From JBDIAR01 sp039812545 (GTDB lineage: Bacteria > Actinomycetota > Actinomycetes > Actinomycetales > Dermatophilaceae), in NCBI GenBank assembly GCA_039812545.1, contig JBDIAR010000114.1, forward strand, positions 1 through 11,418: a stretch of DNA of 11,418 nt. Reading direction: 5' to 3'. The notes beneath the pieces are model-generated. The model had not been told where the DNA came from. It did not search any database and saw only the letters and a program-made list of their open reading frames with translations. Shown here in pieces: positions 7,183-11,418 of the stretch. Positions within the stretch are counted from its first letter, which is position 1. Each line of letters opens with the position of its first letter. A program made the translations under genes and the position numbers.

Positions 7183-9525
7183 TCAGGCCGCCAGCGTGGA
7201 GCCGTCGGCGTGGGCATGGGCGTGGGCGGCCGGTTCGAGGGCCTCGTTGACCAGCGCGGCGACGTCGGTCATCGGCCGGACCGTGACGGCGTCCAGCACC
7301 TCCCGAGGCACGTCCTCGAGGTCGGGTTCGTTGCGGCTCGGGATGAAAACCGTTGTCATCCGGGCCCGTTGAGCGGCCAGGAGCTTCTGCTTCAGCCCGC
7401 CGATCGGCAACACGCGGCCGCCCAGGGTGACTTCACCGGTCATCGCGACGTCTGAGCGCACCGGGCGTCCGGTTGCCAACGACGTCAACGCGGTCACCAT
7501 CGTCACGCCCGCGGACGGACCGTCCTTCGGGGTGGCGCCGGCGGGCACGTGGACGTGGATCCGCCGCTCCAGCGCCGACAGGTCGGTGATCCCGAGGTCC
7601 GCCGCGTGTGAGCGCACGTAGGAGAGCGCGATCTGCGCCGACTCCTTCATGACATCGCCGAGTTGGCCGGTCAGGGTCAGGCCCGGTTCTCCCGCAACGG
7701 AGTTCGCCTCGATGTAGAGCACGTCGCCACCCAGACCGGTCACGGCGAGGCCGGTCGCGACGCCGGGGACAGAGGTGCGCTCGTGCGACTCCGGGGTGAA
7801 CCGGGGACGACCCAGGTATGCCGTCAGACTGTCGGCGTCGATCGTCAGCGGGAGTTCGGTGTCGTCGACGAGCTTGGCGGCGACCTTGCGCAGCACCTTG
7901 GCGATGAGCCGCTCAAGCTGGCGCACGCCGGGTTCGCGGGTGTAGTCCGTCGCCATGAGTTCCAGAGCACCGTCGGTGACGACGACCTCCTCGGCAGTCA
8001 GGGCGGCCCGGTCGCGCTGCCGGGGCAGCAGGAAGTCGCGGGCGATGGCGACCTTCTCGTCGCTGGTGTACCCGTCCAGGGTGACCAGTTCCATCCGGTC
8101 GAGCAGCGGTTGCGGGATGCTCTCCACGACATTGGCCGTGGCGAGGAAGACGACGTCGGAGAGGTCGAGATCCAGGTCGAGGTAGTGGTCGCGGAAGGTG
8201 TGGTTCTGGGCGGGATCGAGCACCTCCAGCAGGGCCGCCGCCGGGTCGCCCCGATAGTCCGAACCGACCTTGTCGATCTCGTCCAACAGGACCACCGGGT
8301 TCATCGAACCGGCTTCGCCGATCGCGCGCACGATGCGCCCGGGAAGAGCACCCACATACGTGCGGCGGTGACCGCGGATCTCGGCCTCGTCGCGAACGCC
8401 GCCGAGCGCGACTCGGACGAACTTGCGCCCGAGCGCTCGGGCCACGCTCTCGCCAAGTGACGTCTTGCCGACGCCGGGTGGCCCGACGAGGGCGAGGACC
8501 GCCCCGGAGCCTCGGCCGCCGACGACTTCCAGGCCGCGGGCGGCGCGACGGGACCGGATGGCGAGGTACTCGACGATGCGTTCTTTGACGTCGTCGAGCC
8601 CGTGGTGGTCGGCGTCGAGGATCGCGCGGGCAGTGGGCAGGTCGGTGGAGTCGTCGGTCGTGGTGGTCCAGGGCAGGTCCAGGACGGTGTCGAGCCACGT
8701 GCGGATCCAGCCGGATTCGGGGCTGGCGTCACTGGCGCGTTCGAGTTTGCCGACCTCGCGCAGCGCCGCCGTGCGGACCGCCTCCGGCAGGTCGGCGGCC
8801 TCGACCCGGGTTCGGTAGTCGTCCGTCCCCTCGGGTTCGCCCTCGCCGAGTTCCCTACGAATGGCGGCCAATTGCTGGCGCAGCAGGTACTCGCGCTGGG
8901 TCTTGTCGACGCCGGCGCGGACCTCTTCGGCGATCCGCTCATTGACCTCGGCCTCGGCGTTGTGGTCGCGCAGCCAGGGCAGTAGCAGTCGGAATCGGTC
9001 GATGGTGCCGGGGGTTTCGAGAAGGTCGCGCTTCTGCTCGGTCGAGAGGTAACCGGCATACCCGGCGAGGTCGGCGAGAGCGGACGGTTCGCTGATGTGG
9101 TTGATGCTCTCGATGACCTGCCAGGCGTTGCGGCGCTGCAGGTCGGCGATCACGAGCGCGCGGAATTCGGTTGCGAGCGTGCGGGTTTCGTCGTCCACGG
9201 GGTCGACGTCGAGGGGTTCCACATCCATCCACAGGGTCGAACCGGCCTCGTTGGTGGCCTGCCCGAGACGGGCTCGCGACTCGCCCTTGACGACGACCGC
9301 GCGGGTCCCGTCGGGGGTCCGGCCGCGCTGAACGATCGTGGCGATCGTGGCATGGGTGGGGTAGCGGTCCTGCAGGCGCGGAGCCACCAGGAGCGTGTTG
9401 TCGGTGCCGGTCGCCGCGGCGTCCACCGCGGCCTGGCCGGCGTCGTCGAGCTCAAGCGCGACGGTCATGCCGGGGAGCACGACCTGGTCGTCGACGAGCA
9501 TCAGGGGGAGACGCTGTGGCGTCAT
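7183..9525 (-). CDS. lon: ATP-dependent protease Lon
   Basis: A 780-aa LonA protease that unfolds and degrades damaged or regulatory proteins in the cytoplasm. In order: N-terminal substrate-binding domain (about 1-200), coiled region (about 200-300), AAA+ module with Walker A GPPGVGKTS (348-356) and Walker B VVLLDEID (411-418), and a C-terminal peptidase domain with PKDGPSAG (S671 nucleophile) and GGLKQKLLAA (K714 as dyad lysine, by spacing to E. coli Lon). The reading frame stays open to 9750, but the ATG at 9525 is right: GGAGG is 8 nt upstream, the N-terminus fits Lon, and a longer form would run through the operator and the transposon end. The C-terminus has a small HAHAHA tail. A HAIR operator upstream implies HspR control. 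Confidence 0.97.
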   Translation of the reverse strand: MTPQRLPLMLVDDQVVLPGMTVALELDDAGQAAVDAAATGTDNTLLVAPRLQDRYPTHATIATIVQRGRTPDGTRAVVVKGESRARLGQATNEAGSTLWMDVEPLDVDPVDDETRTLATEFRALVIADLQRRNAWQVIESINHISEPSALADLAGYAGYLSTEQKRDLLETPGTIDRFRLLLPWLRDHNAEAEVNERIAEEVRAGVDKTQREYLLRQQLAAIRRELGEGEPEGTDDYRTRVEAADLPEAVRTAALREVGKLERASDASPESGWIRTWLDTVLDLPWTTTTDDSTDLPTARAILDADHHGLDDVKERIVEYLAIRSRRAARGLEVVGGRGSGAVLALVGPPGVGKTSLGESVARALGRKFVRVALGGVRDEAEIRGHRRTYVGALPGRIVRAIGEAGSMNPVVLLDEIDKVGSDYRGDPAAALLEVLDPAQNHTFRDHYLDLDLDLSDVVFLATANVVESIPQPLLDRMELVTLDGYTSDEKVAIARDFLLPRQRDRAALTAEEVVVTDGALELMATDYTREPGVRQLERLIAKVLRKVAAKLVDDTELPLTIDADSLTAYLGRPRFTPESHERTSVPGVATGLAVTGLGGDVLYIEANSVAGEPGLTLTGQLGDVMKESAQIALSYVRSHAADLGITDLSALERRIHVHVPAGATPKDGPSAGVTMVTALTSLATGRPVRSDVAMTGEVTLGGRVLPIGGLKQKLLAAQRARMTTVFIPSRNEPDLEDVPREVLDAVTVRPMTDVAALVNEALEPAAHAHAHADGSTLAA

Positions 9526-9541
9526 ACGGGTACCTCCAGAG

Positions 9542-9560
9542 TTGAGTTCACCAGACTCAA
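9542..9560 (-). promoter_or_regulatory. HAIR (HspR-binding inverted repeat) of lon
   Basis: TTGAGT (9542-9547), a 7-nt spacer and ACTCAA (9555-9560) reproduce the core of the HspR-associated inverted repeat, CTTGAGT-N7-ACTCAAG; only the outermost pair differs. It lies 16 bp before the lon ATG. HspR, helped by DnaK, represses heat-shock genes through this element in Streptomyces and mycobacteria, and lon is a known Streptomyces target. Repression of lon in the absence of stress is the natural reading. Confidence 0.85.
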
Positions 9561-9616
9561 TGCTGGGTGGGTCCCCTTTGTTCCCCGTATGCCGACCGCC
9601 GCCGCCCGCTTGCAGT

Positions 9617-9689
9617 TGTAGGTTCCGGCGCAAGTTGTCACTTTCCGGGTTTCTTGTCACTCGCGTGTCACTTCCGGGTTTCTTGTCAC
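9617..9689 (+). repeat. Transposon-end repeats (probable TnsB-binding sites)
   Basis: Three imperfect copies follow the plan TGT-N4/5-TTCCGG-N5/6-TTGTCAC: 9617-9641 (degenerate, starting TGTAGG), 9636-9660 and 9666-9689. Copies two and three are almost identical, the third lacking one T. TGTCAC occurs at 9636, 9655, 9666 and 9684, and TTCCGG at 9623, 9643 and 9672. The first two copies share a TTGTCAC. Short repeats with TGT-type ends are how TnsB-family transposases recognise transposon ends. Because the repeats also lie right before tnsA, transposase binding could repress the operon. Confidence 0.7.
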
Positions 9690-9709
9690 GCCGGGAGGAC
9701 GCTGGATCC

Positions 9710-10462
9710 GTGGCCAGGGCGCCGCGAGGCGAGGTCGAGTTCCGGTACACGTCCTTCGAGGGTGAGGACGTCGTGACGACACTGGACCGCGCACCGGTCG
9801 AGGAGGTTGTCCGCGGGTTGCCCGTCCGGAGGTTCGGCTCGCACGCGGGGATGGGCCACTACCCGGGTTGGTGGTGGTCCGCGACGATGTCGGCCCACGT
9901 GGGCTACGAGAGCCTGCTGGAGCGGGACCGGCTGATGCTCGCCGACTTCGACCGGGGCGTGACCGCAGTGGCAAGCCAGCCCTTCGGACTGACTGGCGGG
10001 GATGGCGACGTCATCCGTCGACACGTCCCGGACTACCTCCTCGTCGGACCCGACTTGGTCACCGTGGTCGACGTGAAACCCGCTGGGAAACTCGACAAGC
10101 CCGATGTGTCGGCCTCCTTGGATTGGACTGGGCGACTCATGGCCGAGCGGGGTTGGCGGTATGAGGTCTGGTCAGGCGCCAGCGACGTGTTGCTGACCAA
10201 CGTCCGCTTTATCGCGCAGGGTCGTCGGCCTGCCCTCGTTCACGCGCCTGCCCTTGCTGCGCTGGCCACTGCGGGACAGCCCGGGCGAACGCTCGGGCAG
10301 GCGCTTGAGGTCGCCAACTGGGACGTGGCGACTGATCTCCGCGCCGCGCTCCTGGTGTTGCTCTGGCAGCAGGCCTGGCGGGTCGATCTCGATACGCCGC
10401 TCAGCGCGACCACCACCATTTTGGACATCGTCGGAGGTGACCATGTCCGGCAATGTGCTTGA
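9710..10462 (+). CDS. tnsA: TnsA-like transposon endonuclease
   Basis: A 250-aa protein of the TnsA N-terminal endonuclease type, which in Tn7 cuts the 5' ends of the transposon while TnsB cuts the 3' ends, giving cut-and-paste movement. The restriction-enzyme-like active site is visible as E67 (in YESLLERD), D108 (in HVPDYLL) and the D121-V-K123 pair. Two tryptophan-rich segments (GWWWSA, residues 53-58, and ERGWRYEVW) are also present. The start is a GTG at 9710 with GGAGGA 10 nt upstream; the frame is open further upstream but that would cross the transposon end into the lon promoter. Its end overlaps the start of the tnsB-like gene by 20 bp. An intact active site argues for an element that leaves its donor site rather than forming cointegrates. 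Confidence 0.85.
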   Translation: MARAPRGEVEFRYTSFEGEDVVTTLDRAPVEEVVRGLPVRRFGSHAGMGHYPGWWWSATMSAHVGYESLLERDRLMLADFDRGVTAVASQPFGLTGGDGDVIRRHVPDYLLVGPDLVTVVDVKPAGKLDKPDVSASLDWTGRLMAERGWRYEVWSGASDVLLTNVRFIAQGRRPALVHAPALAALATAGQPGRTLGQALEVANWDVATDLRAALLVLLWQQAWRVDLDTPLSATTTILDIVGGDHVRQCA

Positions 10463-11418
10463 GCTGAAGGTCGGCGCCCGCGTCTGGTTCGACGGCGGCG
10501 CCTGGACTGTGTGCGAGGTCCCCGGAGCTGAGGTGCGCTTGCGCGACTCCCACGACCGGTACCGGCTCACCGCGATCGACGAATTGCTTGGCCGAGCACG
10601 CGACCTCGATGCGGTTGCCGACACTGACGCCACGAGCCCGGGCATGTCCAACGTTGCTTTGTCCGCGCTCACCGCCAAGCAGCGCGGCCTGGTGGACCGT
10701 CGCCTCGCCGTGCTGGCGCCACTCCTGCAGGCCAGTTCGGTTGATTCGGAGGCGCTCGGCTCAGCAGCGGCTGCCTTGGGCGTCTCCACGCGTACGGTGC
10801 GTCGCCGACTCGAGGACCTTCGGAATCTCGGTCCCGGCGGACTCATCGACGAGCGATTGCTGAAGGACACACGACGGTCCGTCGATCCGCGATGGGACGA
10901 GGCATGCACGCAAGTCCTTCGCGATCAGACGAATCGGTCGACACCCTCACGCGCGACCGTGATTAGGCAGGCCAACGCTGCCTTCCTCGCCGCCGTCCCG
11001 GAAGGTCAAGTGCCGTCGAAGACAGTCGCCTACCAGCGTGTGGAAGAACTCGACCGTGGGCGTTACACGTTTGGGGAGGCCAAGCAGCGACGCTCTGTCG
11101 CCAAGCGACCCCAAGGGGTGCTGGGCCAACTTCGGCCGACACGTCCCGGCGAGTACGTCCTCATGGATGGATACAAGCTCGACGTCTTCGCTATGGAGCC
11201 GGTGACCATGCGCTGGGTCAACACCGAGCTGACGGTCGCGATGGACCTCTACGACAGATCGCTCAAGGGCATCCGCCTGCGGCCCGTCGCGGCCAAGTCG
11301 GCCGACGTGGCCGATGTCCTGCTCCAGTGCCTGACACCGCAGCAGTGGGGGAGGACGCCGTCCGCACAGTCAGGCCCGTACGCAGGGGTCCCCGAGAACG
11401 TGATCCTGGGCTCGGTCG
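10443..11418 (+). CDS. tnsB: TnsB-like DDE transposase (3' part outside window)
   Basis: The first 325 codons of a transposase of the TnsB/TniA/MuA (rve integrase core) group. GGAGGTGA lies 5 nt before the ATG. After a beta-rich N-terminal stretch there is a helix-turn-helix (about 105-126, AAALGVSTRTVRRRLEDL), a second DNA-binding region (about 150-205), and then the catalytic core: GEYVLMDGYKLDVF (237-249) with D242 as the likely first metal-binding Asp, and the strand LTVAMDLYDRSLKGIRL. By Tn7 TnsB spacing the second Asp and the Glu should lie beyond the window, so catalytic completeness cannot be judged. The 20-bp overlap with tnsA suggests coupled expression in equal amounts. The gene has no stop codon within the window. 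Confidence 0.87.
   Translation, partial: MSGNVLELKVGARVWFDGGAWTVCEVPGAEVRLRDSHDRYRLTAIDELLGRARDLDAVADTDATSPGMSNVALSALTAKQRGLVDRRLAVLAPLLQASSVDSEALGSAAAALGVSTRTVRRRLEDLRNLGPGGLIDERLLKDTRRSVDPRWDEACTQVLRDQTNRSTPSRATVIRQANAAFLAAVPEGQVPSKTVAYQRVEELDRGRYTFGEAKQRRSVAKRPQGVLGQLRPTRPGEYVLMDGYKLDVFAMEPVTMRWVNTELTVAMDLYDRSLKGIRLRPVAAKSADVADVLLQCLTPQQWGRTPSAQSGPYAGVPENVILGSV

Larger units (their letters stand above)
9617..11418 (+). mobile_element. Left part of a Tn7-like heteromeric transposon (truncated by window edge)
   Basis: An end with repeated binding-site-like motifs is followed by an inward-reading tnsA-like and a tnsB-like gene, the core order of Tn7-like elements. The proposed outer end is the TGT at 9617, since an imperfect first copy of the end repeat starts there; the next possible end is TGTCAC at 9636. 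The element reads away from lon. It lacks the GTATGCC motif that is frequent in the rest of the window. The ATPase (tnsC), target selector (tniQ/tnsD), cargo and right end must lie beyond 11418, so the target-site duplication cannot be checked. Confidence 0.75.

Noticed and set aside
9636..9689. The two 24-25-bp repeats as the start of a CRISPR array
   Set aside because: Only two close copies exist, with a 5-bp gap instead of a spacer; their position before tnsA fits a transposon end.
9395..9709. Upstream extension of TnsA to 9395
   Set aside because: It would begin inside lon on the opposite strand; GTG 9710 with GGAGGA fits the transposon boundary.
9526..9750. N-terminal extension of Lon to 9750
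   Set aside because: The frame is open but would translate the HAIR operator and the transposon end; the ATG at 9525 has a proper GGAGG and fits the family.
10172..10909. 245-aa minus-strand open frame opposite tnsA/tnsB
   Set aside because: Serine/arginine-rich shadow sequence without domains; the plus strand carries TnsA and TnsB motifs with good ribosome sites.

Overview
The window is high-GC DNA (roughly 70 % by eye) from an actinobacterium. The main evidence is a block of genes that matches, in content and largely in order, a well-known mycobacterial neighbourhood: metallophosphoesterase, PonA2-type penicillin-binding protein, WhiB4-type iron-sulphur regulator, a pair of ArsA/Get3-like ATPases, a small DUF4177 protein and a RidA/YjgF-family protein (Rv3683 down to Rv3678c in M. 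tuberculosis, as I recall the order). lon follows RidA here, which is not the mycobacterial arrangement. The organism is therefore probably a non-mycobacterial actinobacterium (perhaps Micrococcales; inference only).

Layout. 32-108 (-): tRNA-Pro(CGG) with encoded CCA. 220-3619 (-): two-gene operon, ponA2-like bifunctional PBP then a membrane-anchored metallophosphoesterase, ending in a GC-rich hairpin. 3620-3859: divergent regulatory region with two perfect inverted repeats. 3860-4153 (+): whiB4-like gene. 6484-4171 (-): two ArsA-like ATPase genes, coupled by a 1-nt gap. 6522-7170 (+): DUF4177 gene and RidA gene, also coupled by a 1-nt gap and divergent from the ATPase pair. 9525-7183 (-): lon protease, with a HspR-type operator (HAIR) just upstream. 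From about 9617 to the window edge (+): the left part of a Tn7-like heteromeric transposon with repeated TGTCAC/TTCCGG end motifs, a tnsA-like endonuclease gene and the first 325 codons of a tnsB-like DDE transposase gene. The rest of the element, including any target selector or cargo, lies outside the window.

How it fits together. The native block concerns the cell envelope (PBP), redox-responsive transcription (WhiB4-type), Get3/ArsA-like ATPases and protein quality control (Lon under probable HspR control). The transposon has landed within about 100 bp of the lon start codon but has left the HAIR operator and ribosome-binding site in place.

Two things stand out beyond ordinary annotation. 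The non-palindromic heptamer GTATGCC/GGCATAC occurs 16 times in the first 9.6 kb, about equally on both strands and in all reading frames, often forcing rare codons, and not once in the transposon part. This looks like a highly iterated genome-signature motif. The Tn7-like element itself, with its unusual end repeats and its position beside lon, is the best candidate for an undescribed system, but its targeting genes are not visible here.
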